Shown one piece after another: positions 1 through 7,641 of a stretch of DNA of 32,109 bases. Every line of letters starts with the position of its first letter. The first letter of the stretch is position 1. Source of the stretch: Phenylobacterium sp. (GTDB lineage Bacteria > Pseudomonadota > Alphaproteobacteria > Caulobacterales > Caulobacteraceae); NCBI RefSeq assembly GCF_028290885.1, contig NZ_JAQGIZ010000054.1, positions 1 through 32,109 on the forward strand, read 5' to 3'. A program made the position numbers and the translations under genes. The notes below the pieces were generated by a model. It was given only the letters and a program-made list of their open reading frames with translations, had not been told where the DNA came from and did not search any database.

Positions 1-110
1 CTCAGGCCCTCGTCCATGCCGGCGCGGCCGCCGAGCGCGGCGGTCAGGAGGTCGAGGGCTGCGGCGCGGGCCGGCAGGCCGGCTTTGTCGTTAGGCTGGG
101 TTTCGCTCAC
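1..110 (-). CDS. rsmB: Probable RsmB (16S rRNA m5C967 methyltransferase), N-terminal fragment
   Basis: Reading leftwards off the window edge from a GTG at 108-110, the frame is open for 36 codons: VSETQPND, then GLPARAAALDLLTAALGG and a GMDEGL segment. A short polar tail followed by an ARxAALDLL helix is how the NusB-like RNA-binding domain of RsmB/Sun proteins begins in Caulobacterales. The family methylates C967 of 16S rRNA using SAM. Only the first helix is visible; the catalytic domain lies outside the window, so the assignment is by resemblance and would need the missing sequence. The gene lies 45 bp downstream of the small membrane protein on the same strand and may share its transcript. 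No strong ribosome binding site is evident before the GTG. Confidence 0.6.
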   Translation of the reverse strand, partial: MSETQPNDKAGLPARAAALDLLTAALGGRAGMDEGL

Positions 111-155
111 CGGCGCGGCGTGCCCTGGCGGGCGCGCCAACGCAAGGGCGATCGG

Positions 156-536
156 TCAGGCCGTCTTGGCGTCGCGCCAGCCGGAGAGCACCACGACGAG
201 GAAGACCAGCATACCCAGCAAGGCCAGCAAGGAGCCGGCGGTGGCGCCCGCTTCAGCCGCCTTGTTTCCGGTCAGGAGCAGCGCCAGCGACGGGATCGCC
301 ACCACCACCCCGCTCGCAGACAGGGCGAAATTGATCCAGCCCAGCCGGCCGCCCTTGCCGGTGAGCGCATAGAACCCGCCCATCAGGGCCAGGGTCGCCC
401 AGCCCATCAGGTTCAGGTGAGCGTGGGCCGTCATCATGCCGTGATCGTTGGACGCCGCCATGATCACGCCCCAGGTCATACCGCCGAGCGCGCAAAGCGT
501 GGCGGCGCTGAAGAACGCGAGTGGAAGTCTGGGCAT
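156..536 (-). CDS. Small four-helix membrane protein with conserved HAHLN segment
   Basis: A 126-residue, strongly hydrophobic protein. About four membrane segments are visible, at roughly residues 5-27, 43-62, 66-87 and 99-120, with few charges. The segment HAHLNLMGWATLALMGGFYAL recalls the histidine-containing helices of haem-copper oxidase subunit I-like and NnrS-like small proteins. That makes metal or haem contact thinkable, but nothing proves it. Small proteins of this appearance occur as uncharacterised genes in many alphaproteobacteria. The gene precedes the rsmB-like start on the same strand. The ATG at 536 is the first start in the frame and gives the membrane segment a short polar lead. 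Function unknown. Confidence 0.75.
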   Translation of the reverse strand: MPRLPLAFFSAATLCALGGMTWGVIMAASNDHGMMTAHAHLNLMGWATLALMGGFYALTGKGGRLGWINFALSASGVVVAIPSLALLLTGNKAAEAGATAGSLLALLGMLVFLVVVLSGWRDAKTA

Positions 537-636
537 TTCGTGCCTCCCCCGAGGTGAAATTGAGGACGAAGAAAATCAGCGTTTGTCCAAGGACGCAATG
601 CTTGGCCAGCCGGCGGACGGCGCTTAGATTGCGGCC

Positions 637-831
637 ATGGACGACCTCCCGCCCAACGCCACGCCCGACAAGCCGCTCACGCCCGCCGCGCGCCGGGCGC
701 TGGAAGAGGCCGAGGCGCGCCGCGCCGCCGCCGAGGACGTCGCGAGGACCGCCGAGCAGGGCGGCCCTAAGGGGCCGGAACCGACCCGCTTCGGCGACTG
801 GGAGCGCAAGGGCATCGCGGTCGACTTCTGA
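637..831 (+). CDS. DUF1674 protein, succinate dehydrogenase assembly factor 4 type
   Basis: A 64-residue soluble protein: an alanine/arginine-rich helix at about residues 15-40, then the signature GGPKGPEPTRFGDWERKGIAVDF at the very C-terminus (quoted only to identify it). A GPEPTR(F/Y)GDWE..G...DF end is the defining feature of the DUF1674/SDHAF4 family. The mitochondrial members help deliver FAD-loaded SdhA to the SdhB subunit and protect it from oxidation; the bacterial members are presumed to act likewise in the cytoplasm. No sdh genes lie in the window. The gene converges with pyrF across a palindromic repeat block. Length and ending are complete for the family, so there is no sign of truncation. 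Confidence 0.88.
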   Translation: MDDLPPNATPDKPLTPAARRALEEAEARRAAAEDVARTAEQGGPKGPEPTRFGDWERKGIAVDF

Positions 832-983
832 CCTTCCCTTCCCATTCGTGGGAAGGGGGGACCGCCCGCCGAAGAGCGGACGGTGGGAAGGGCAAGCGGC
901 AAGCTCGGCGTCTGAGGCTTGCCCTCTCCACCACTCGCTCTGCGGCGAGCGGTCCCCCTCTCCCGCTTCGCGGGAAAGGAAGG
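832..983. repeat. Composite palindromic intergenic repeat between convergent genes
   Basis: The 150 bp between SDHAF4 and pyrF are almost entirely palindromic. At 836-857 there is a nine-bp stem, CCCTTCCCA / TGGGAAGGG, closed by a TTCG tetraloop. A TCCCGC-TTC-GCGGGA hairpin lies near 969-983. GGGGGGACCGC near 855 pairs with GCGGTCCCCC near 948, enclosing further small stems. This is the layout of REP/BIME-like repeats that sit 3' of convergent genes in Caulobacterales. It probably also serves as a bidirectional transcription stop, although no T-run follows the stems. Confidence 0.7.
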
Positions 984-1706
984 CTACCCCGCCTGCGCCA
1001 TCTCCGCGGCGACGCGCAGGGCCGCGGCGTGGGGGTCGTTGGCGGCGGTGATCGGGCGGCCGCAGACGATGTGCGAGGCGCCGGCCTTCAGTGCGTCCAG
1101 CGGGGTGGCCGCGCGGGCCTGGTCGTTCTTGGCCGACCAGTCCGGACGCACGCCCGGCGTCACCACCAGGAAGTCGCGGCCGCCCAGCGCGCGGGCCAGC
1201 GCCGCCTCGTGCGGGCTGGCGATCACCCCGTCGCAGCCGGCGGCGATGGCCTGGTGGATGCGGCGCTCGACCAGGGCGCGGGCCTTGTCGGCGTAGCCCA
1301 TCTCCGCCAGGTCCTCGTCGGTGAGGCTGGTCAGCACGGTCACGGCCAGGATCTTCAGCGAGGAAGCGCCGCGTCCGCGCACGGCGGCGGCCATCACCTG
1401 CGGCTCGCCGTGCACGGTGATGAAGTCGCAGCCCGACTGGGCGATGGCGGCGGCCGCCCGCTGCACCGTCGTCGGGATGTCGTGCAGCTTCCAGTCGAGG
1501 AACACCTGCTTGCCCTGGCCCTTCAGTTCACGGGCCAGCGCCATGCCGTCGGTGGCGAAGAGCTCCAGCCCCACCTTGTAGAAGCTCACCGCCTCGCCGA
1601 GCGCCGCGACCATGGCGCGGGCTTCGTCGGCTGTCGGCACGTCCAGCGGCACGATCAGGCGGGGATCGGCGGCGGCATGGGTCTCAGCGAGCGCGGCGGC
1701 GGCCAT
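984..1706 (-). CDS. pyrF: Orotidine 5'-phosphate decarboxylase (PyrF)
   Basis: Catalyses the last step of UMP synthesis, decarboxylating OMP in the cytoplasm. The start used here gives 240 residues, the usual length of the short bacterial class. The N-terminal strand PRLIVPLDVP is followed by the catalytic motif LDWKLHDIPTTV at about residues 70-81 (Asp71, Lys73, Asp76), then TVHGE, PGVRPDW and the phosphate-binding IVCGRPIT near the end. The ORF track begins at 1784. The ATG at 1706 is preferred because GGAG lies seven bases upstream and because the longer form would overlap the start of the divergent marC. The extra 26 residues are cysteine- and proline-rich and unlike the family. Confidence 0.95.
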   Translation of the reverse strand: MAAAALAETHAAADPRLIVPLDVPTADEARAMVAALGEAVSFYKVGLELFATDGMALARELKGQGKQVFLDWKLHDIPTTVQRAAAAIAQSGCDFITVHGEPQVMAAAVRGRGASSLKILAVTVLTSLTDEDLAEMGYADKARALVERRIHQAIAAGCDGVIASPHEAALARALGGRDFLVVTPGVRPDWSAKNDQARAATPLDALKAGASHIVCGRPITAANDPHAAALRVAAEMAQAG

Positions 1707-1775
1707 GCAGGGCTCCGGGCAAGAGGGCGCCAGCCGAGGTTCGGCGCGCGCAGCGATTTGGGCTAAGACCCAGGG

Positions 1776-2485
1776 ATGATCCATTGGGACTTCGCGGTCA
1801 ACTTCTTCGTGGCGCTGTTCGCCCTGCTCGATCCGGTCGGCAACGTCCCGGTGTTCGCCGCCTCCACCGTCGGCGCATCGAGCCGCGAACGCGCGCAGAT
1901 CGCGTTCTACATCTCGCTGTTCGTGCTCGGTTTCCTGACCTTCTTCTACTTCTCCGGTCTTGCTTCTACTTCTCCGGTCTTGGCCTCCTGACCTTCTTCG
2001 GCATCTCCCTGCCGGCGTTCCGCATCGCCGGCGGGGTGATCCTGTTCATCCTCGGCCTGAAGATGGTCGGCGACGACTTCACCGCCAGCTTCGCCGACGC
2101 CGCAGACGCCAAGGCGGGCGACAGCCACACCTATGTCCGACGCCGCGTCGAGCAGATGATCGTGCCCTTCGCCATGCCGCTGCTGATCGGCCCCGGGGCG
2201 ATCTCTACCGTGATCATCTACGCCAGCCAGGCCAAGCAGTACGGCCTGCCGGGCGCGGCGCTGGGGATCGGCGCCATCGCCGCCGTGTCGGTCGCCACCC
2301 TACTCTCCTTCCTGGCGACGCCGTTGATCAGCCGGCTCCTCGGCAAGATCGGGCTGTCGATCATCGTGCGCGTGCTGGGCCTGATCCTCTGCGCCATGGC
2401 CGTGCAGTTCCTGCTGGCCGGGATCGCCGATTCCACCCACGGCCTGATCCGCCCGGAGGCGGCGGCGCCCTACGCGACGAAGTAG
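1776..2485 (+). pseudogene. MarC family membrane protein, frameshifted by a 20-bp tandem duplication
   Basis: The first frame (ATG 1776) reads FVALFALLDPVGNVPVFAAST, a typical MarC first helix, to about FLTFFYFSG. It then runs into a stop at 1989-1991. The second half is open in the frame two bases away: LLTFFGISLPAFRIAGG, a central loop, MPLLIGPGAISTVI, and a final hydrophobic helix ending at 2485. A perfect 20-bp duplication at 1943-1982 lies exactly at the switch. Deleting one copy restores one continuous protein of 229 residues with six membrane segments, close to the normal MarC length. MarC proteins are inner-membrane proteins of unknown transport function; the old link to multiple antibiotic resistance is not supported. 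As written the gene is broken, unless the duplication is an assembly error. Confidence 0.9.
1943..1982 (+). repeat. Perfect 20-bp tandem duplication inside marC
   Basis: The unit CTTCTACTTCTCCGGTCTTG occurs at 1943-1962 and again at 1963-1982 without a mismatch. Each unit also contains the near-repeat CTTCTACTTCT, which could favour slippage. Twenty is not a multiple of three, so the second copy shifts the reading frame of marC. Confidence 0.97.
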
Positions 2486-3286
2486 CTACACCTTCCGGAA
2501 CCGCGGCCCCTGCGAGGCCATCAGGGCCAGGGCCCATTCGTCGGGCACCAGCTTGGCGATGGCGGCGATGGCCTTGTTGGGCGCGCCCGGGACGCAGATC
2601 GCCCGGTTGGCCTCGACGGCCTCGTAGCCCGCGGCGGCCACCTCGTCGGCCCCCAGCCACAGCCACGGCGGGGTCGACTGGCTGAGCTGCGCGCGCGTGC
2701 CGTTGACGTCGTGGAACTCCGAATAGGTGAAGCCCGGGCAGAGCGCGCTCACGTGCACCCCGTGGCCCTCGGCCTCCAGGTGCAGGCTCTGGGAGAACCG
2801 CACCAGGAAGGCCTTGGTGGCGCCGTAGAGGGTGTGGCCGGCCGAGCCCGGGACCAGTCCCGCCAGCGAGGCGACGTTGACGATCCGCCCGAACCGCCGG
2901 TGGATCATGCCCGGCAGCACGCGGTGGGCGAGCTCGGCCGGCGCGGTCATCATCACCTGCATCAGGGCGCGCTGGTCTTCCCAACGGGTGTCGGCGTAGG
3001 CGCCGGGCAGGCCGTAGCCGGCGTTGTTGACCAGTGCGTCGACTGTGCGGCCGTGGGCGGTGAGGACGTCGAGGATCTGGCCGGGCGCCTCGGGCTCGGC
3101 CAGGTCGGCGGTGACGGTGAGCGCCTCGACGCCGTAGCGCAGCGACACCTCCTCGGCGAGCTTGTCCAGCCGGTCGGCGCGCCGGGCGGTCAGCGCCAGG
3201 TCGTAGCCGTGGCTGGCCAGGATGCGCGCGAACGCCGCCCCGATGCCGGCCGAGGCGCCGGTCACCAGCGCTAGTCTGCGATCCAT
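2486..3286 (-). CDS. Short-chain dehydrogenase/reductase (SDR) family oxidoreductase
   Basis: A 266-residue classical SDR, an NAD(P)-dependent oxidoreductase with a Rossmann fold. Visible motifs are TGASAGIG at residues 9-16 (cofactor glycine loop), VNNAGYG (structural NAG), the serine of VASLAG, and YGATK (catalytic Tyr-x3-Lys). An arginine pair after the second strand (TARRADRL) suggests preference for NADP. The substrate cannot be told from sequence; the DltE-like arrangement is typical of general aldehyde or ketone reductases. The track starts at 3541, but the ATG at 3286 has an excellent AAGGAG eight bases upstream and gives the family N-terminus. Its stop directly abuts that of marC, and it diverges from kup across about 300 bp. 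Confidence 0.93.
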   Translation of the reverse strand: MDRRLALVTGASAGIGAAFARILASHGYDLALTARRADRLDKLAEEVSLRYGVEALTVTADLAEPEAPGQILDVLTAHGRTVDALVNNAGYGLPGAYADTRWEDQRALMQVMMTAPAELAHRVLPGMIHRRFGRIVNVASLAGLVPGSAGHTLYGATKAFLVRFSQSLHLEAEGHGVHVSALCPGFTYSEFHDVNGTRAQLSQSTPPWLWLGADEVAAAGYEAVEANRAICVPGAPNKAIAAIAKLVPDEWALALMASQGPRFRKV

Positions 3287-3514
3287 CGCGGCACTCCTTC
3301 TCGCGTGCGAAACTAGGGCCGAAGCGTGGGCATTCAAGGAAAAGCGTGACCGCCCCCGCAGCCACCCGACTCGCCCTGGGGGGCGCGCGCCATTGAACGG
3401 GGTCTGGAATAGGTGTATCGCGCCCGCCGCAAGACGGCATCGGGCCGCCGCCGAGCGTGACAGCCAAATGGTGGACACCGTTTTGGCGCCCGTCGCGCTC
3501 AAAGTTTTTGGACG

Positions 3515-3558
3515 GAGCCTTATCCTTTCAAATGTCGCCATTTGAAAGGATAAGGCTC
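3515..3558 (+). promoter_or_regulatory. Perfect 20-bp stem hairpin in the kup leader
   Basis: The arms GAGCCTTATCCTTTCAAATG (3515-3534) and its exact complement at 3539-3558 are separated by only TCGC. Twenty uninterrupted pairs with a four-base loop make an extremely stable hairpin. It is not followed by a T-run, so it is a poor intrinsic terminator, and it ends 34 bases before the kup start. The AT-rich arms contrast with the surrounding GC-rich DNA. The remaining spacer 3287-3514 holds no gene that I can support. Confidence 0.85.
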
Positions 3559-3585
3559 TGGGGAACGGAGTTTACGTTCCCGGAG
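3556..3585 (+). promoter_or_regulatory. Second kup-leader hairpin that can mask the ribosome binding site
   Basis: GGGAACG (3561-3567) pairs with CGTTCCC (3575-3581) around a seven-base loop. With G3560 bulged, CTCT at 3556-3559 can also pair with GGAG at 3582-3585, which is the only good Shine-Dalgarno sequence for kup. Bases 3556-3558 are also the foot of the larger upstream hairpin, so the two forms compete. The pairings are read directly; a regulatory role is an inference. Confidence 0.5.
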
Positions 3586-3592
3586 ATATTGG

Positions 3593-5512
3593 ATGGCTGA
3601 TCCGGCCGTGGGCGCCCTCGAGGCGTCCGAGGAGTCGCATCGCTCCCCGCATGCCGAGAGTTTCTGGGGCCTGGCGCTAGGCTCCATGGGCGTGGTGTTC
3701 GGCGACATCGGCACCAGCCCGCTGTACGCGATGCGCGAGGCGCTGCGGCATAGCCGCGCCACGGTCGATCCGTCCGTGGCCGTGCTGGGCGTCGTCTCGC
3801 TGATCACCTGGGCGCTGATCCTCATCGTGACGGTGAAGTACGTCATCTTCCTGATGCGCGCCGACAACAAGGGCGAGGGCGGCACGCTGGCGCTGATGGC
3901 GCTGGCGCAGCGGTTCGTGCCCCGGCGCTCCGGCTGGGTGCTGCTGCTGGGCATGATCGGCGCCGCCCTGTTCTACGGCGACGGGATCATCACGCCGGCG
4001 ATGTCGGTGCTGGCCGCGGTGGAGGGCGTGCGCGACGCCCCGGGCGCGCCGCACGAGATCGCCAGGCTGGTGGTGCCGATCGCCGCCGGCATCCTGGTCT
4101 TGCTGTTCCTCGTCCAGGCCAGGGGAACGGCCAGCGTCGCCCGGTTCTTCGGCCCGGTCTGCGCCCTGTGGTTCCTGGTCCTGGCGGGTCTCGGCGTCTA
4201 TCACATCGTCGAGGACCCCACGATCTTCCGGGCGCTGTCCCCGCACTATGGGATCATCTTCCTGGTCGATAACGGCTTCCTGGGGTTCGTCATCCTGGGC
4301 AGCGTCTTCCTGGCGGTGACGGGCGCCGAGGCGCTCTACGCCGACATGGGCCATTTCGGAAAGAAGCCGATCCGGGCGGCGTGGACCTTCTTCGTGCTGC
4401 CGGCCCTGCTGCTGAACTACCTCGGCCAGGGCGCGCTGGTGCTCCATCATCCGGGCGCGCACGTGGACCCGTTCTATCGGATGATCCCGCAGCCGATCTA
4501 TTGGCCGGTGCTGTTGCTGGCCAACGCCGCGTCGGTGATCGCCTCCCAGGCGGTGATCACCGGTGCGTTCTCGATGACCCAGCAGGCGGTGCAGCTGGGC
4601 CTCTTCCCGCGCATCTCGATCCTGCGCACCTCCGAGACCCAGGCCGGCCAAATCTACGTGCCGCAGGTCAACACCGCCCTGATGATCGGAGTCCTGGTGC
4701 TGTTGTTCGTGTTCCGCACCTCGTCGAACCTGGGCTCCGCCTACGGAATCGCCGTGACGGGAGCGATGTTCGTCGACACCCTGCTGTTCTTCGTGATCGT
4801 CCGCTTCATGTGGAAGCGCCCGCTGTGGCTCGCCCTGCTGGCCTCCGGCGGCTTCGGCCTGATCGACATCGTCTTCATCTCCTCGAACCTCCTGAAGATT
4901 CCCGACGGCGCCTGGATGCCGCTCGCGCTGGGGATAGCCATCGTGGTGGTCATGTGGACCTGGACTCGCGGCGCCCAGATCCTCACCGACAAGACGCGGC
5001 GCGACAGCGTGCCCTTGATCGAGCTCTCGGAAATCCTCAAGGCCCGCGCCCCGCACCGCGCGCCGGGCACGGCGATCTTCCTGACCTCCGACGCGTCGAT
5101 GGCGCCGGTCGCCCTGATGCACAATCTCAAGCACAACAAGGTGCTGCACGAGAAGAACATCGTCTTGACCATCGAGACCACCGAGACGCCGCGGGTCTCC
5201 GACGACAACCGGGTGCGTATCGAACCGGTCAACGACGACTTCAAGAAGGTGATCATCTCTTACGGCTTCATGCAGAGCCCGAACCTCCCCAAGGCGCTGG
5301 GGCTCTGCCGCAAGCAGGGTCTGAAGTTCGACATCATGGCCACCAGCTTCTTCCTGGGAAGGCGCTCCGTGGTGCCCTCGGCGCAGTCGGGCATGCCCAT
5401 GTGGCAGGACAAGCTGTTCATCTTCCTGATGAAGAACGCCGCCAACCCGACCGACTTCTACAAGATCCCGCCGGGGCGGGTGGTGGAGCTCGGAACCCAG
5501 GTGACGATCTAG
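3593..5512 (+). CDS. kup: Kup/Trk-type low-affinity potassium uptake protein
   Basis: A 639-residue inner-membrane K+ transporter of the KUP/HAK/KT family, usually a proton-coupled importer. The family N-terminal signature is present as GSMGVVFGDIGTSPLYAMREAL, spread over about residues 26-47 (cited as landmark), followed by YGDGIITPAMSVLAAVEG. About twelve hydrophobic segments run to about residue 460, and a soluble C-terminal domain of about 170 residues ends the protein. Length is standard. The ATG at 3593 has GGAGA seven to eleven bases upstream, within a structured leader. A small membrane gene starts three bases after its stop, suggesting one transcript. Nothing is missing from the family pattern. 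Confidence 0.97.
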   Translation: MADPAVGALEASEESHRSPHAESFWGLALGSMGVVFGDIGTSPLYAMREALRHSRATVDPSVAVLGVVSLITWALILIVTVKYVIFLMRADNKGEGGTLALMALAQRFVPRRSGWVLLLGMIGAALFYGDGIITPAMSVLAAVEGVRDAPGAPHEIARLVVPIAAGILVLLFLVQARGTASVARFFGPVCALWFLVLAGLGVYHIVEDPTIFRALSPHYGIIFLVDNGFLGFVILGSVFLAVTGAEALYADMGHFGKKPIRAAWTFFVLPALLLNYLGQGALVLHHPGAHVDPFYRMIPQPIYWPVLLLANAASVIASQAVITGAFSMTQQAVQLGLFPRISILRTSETQAGQIYVPQVNTALMIGVLVLLFVFRTSSNLGSAYGIAVTGAMFVDTLLFFVIVRFMWKRPLWLALLASGGFGLIDIVFISSNLLKIPDGAWMPLALGIAIVVVMWTWTRGAQILTDKTRRDSVPLIELSEILKARAPHRAPGTAIFLTSDASMAPVALMHNLKHNKVLHEKNIVLTIETTETPRVSDDNRVRIEPVNDDFKKVIISYGFMQSPNLPKALGLCRKQGLKFDIMATSFFLGRRSVVPSAQSGMPMWQDKLFIFLMKNAANPTDFYKIPPGRVVELGTQVTI

Positions 5513-5515
5513 CCG

Positions 5516-5848
5516 GTGTTGGCCTCGGTCCCCTGGAGCGTGCTGGGCGCCTACGCGGGCGACGCCCTGTGGGTGATCGCGCTGACCATCATGTTCGCGG
5601 CCTCGCGGCAGGCCTGGCGACAGACCGATGGCCGCGAGCGCGTCCGCTTCCTGGGCGGGCAGGCCCCTCGCGCCGTGGCCCTGTGGCTGCTGCCGGTGGC
5701 GAGCTTCGCGGCCAGCCTGTGGCTCGCCCTGCAGGCCCGCGGCGCGCAGGAGGAGATGGCCCTGATCGTCTTCGGCGTGCGGGCCGTCTCGGCCTCGCTG
5801 CTGGCGCTGCTGCACCTGCGCTGGCTGGCCGACGCGCTCAGGCCCTGA
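5516..5848 (+). CDS. Small three-helix membrane protein downstream of kup
   Basis: A 110-residue protein starting at GTG 5516, only three bases after the kup stop; TTG 5519 is an alternative start. Three hydrophobic stretches are visible at about residues 8-28, 51-71 and 80-103, separated by an arginine-rich cytoplasmic-looking loop (SRQAWRQTDGRERVRF). I do not recognise a family. The close coupling suggests it is made together with Kup, but small membrane proteins often follow transporters without a proven link. The hydrophobic pattern makes it more convincing than the antisense ORFs that overlap it. Confidence 0.7.
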   Translation: MLASVPWSVLGAYAGDALWVIALTIMFAASRQAWRQTDGRERVRFLGGQAPRAVALWLLPVASFAASLWLALQARGAQEEMALIVFGVRAVSASLLALLHLRWLADALRP

Positions 5849-5858
5849 ACGCCCGCAC

Positions 5859-5886
5859 TTGAACTTGGCCGCCGTTCGCCCTTAAA
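5859..5886 (+). promoter_or_regulatory. Candidate sigma-70 promoter for argG
   Basis: TTGAAC at 5859-5864 and CTTAAA at 5881-5886 are separated by 16 bp, about 50 bp before the argG ATG. The spacing and the -35 match are reasonable for a housekeeping promoter, but in GC-rich DNA this remains a pattern match only. Confidence 0.3.
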
Positions 5887-5934
5887 GGCGCGCGACCGCT
5901 TCCCTCCCGCCGCTCCCAGGACCCCGCCGCTCCC

Positions 5935-7167
<1,233 letters not shown>

Positions 7168-7324
7168 GGGCGCCCGCGGGCGCGCCGCTGGTCCGCCGCC
7201 AGCGCGCTAGCTCGACCATACTGTCTCTTGCGAGGGCATAGCTGCGTTTGCCAGCAATGAGCCGCCTTGCCGCCCTGCAACTCAAACGTGTTGGAACGCT
7301 TGCGGTTGGGGTACTTACAGTAGA

Positions 7325-7346
7325 TGTCGTGTGTACGACATATAAT
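7325..7346 (+). promoter_or_regulatory. Candidate promoter with operator-like inverted repeat
   Basis: TGTCGT-GTGT-ACGACA (7325-7340) is a perfect six-bp inverted repeat immediately followed by TATAAT (7341-7346). No good -35 stands 17 bp upstream; TTACAG is 20 bp away. The site lies in the only clearly lower-GC part of the 333-bp gap 7168-7500, which otherwise holds no gene that I can support. It may drive the smORF-methyltransferase pair about 155 bp downstream, with the repeat as a repressor or activator site. Confidence 0.35.
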
Positions 7347-7500
7347 CGATTGCCTGGATATTGTCCCGCTTGTTGCCGCATGCAACTGTCTTGGCCGCGA
7401 AGCCTGTCACGACTCGGTAACATATTTGAGATGACCGAAGCGTTGCTGATCGAAATGCCACAATGTAGGTTGCAAGAATATCGAGGCTCGGGAGCATCGC

Positions 7501-7641
7501 ATGTCTGCGTGGTGGTCCATCGTCATCCTTCTGGTCCTTGTCGGTCTGGTTCCGCTGGTCGACACATCCCTCAGGAATATCTCCCTGCTGAGGGCGCGGC
7601 GACGAGGCGGCCGCCGGCTGGGGGCGAAGGCCGATGTTTGA
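7501..7641 (+). CDS. 46-residue single-pass membrane protein (smORF)
   Basis: This gene is too short for the ORF track. ATG 7501 opens a 46-codon frame, MSAWWSIVILLVLVGLVPLV, then DTSLRNISLLRARRRGGRRLGAKADV and TGA at 7639. One hydrophobic helix at about residues 4-20 is followed by a very basic tail, so the positive-inside rule puts the C-terminus in the cytoplasm. A GGGAG sequence lies about seven bases upstream. Its last eight bases overlap the start of the methyltransferase-like gene, a typical translational coupling geometry. No family is recognised. Coding is supported by the start signal, the clean membrane helix and the coupling. Confidence 0.6.
   Translation: MSAWWSIVILLVLVGLVPLVDTSLRNISLLRARRRGGRRLGAKADV

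Noticed and set aside
1029-1766. 245-residue plus-strand frame over pyrF
   Set aside because: Shadow frame rich in G, R, H and V; pyrF has all catalytic residues on the minus strand.
3677-5815. 712-residue antisense frame opposite kup
   Set aside because: Its product is an almost pure H/Q/R/D/E composition without motifs, as expected from the complement of a GC-rich membrane protein gene; kup is certain.
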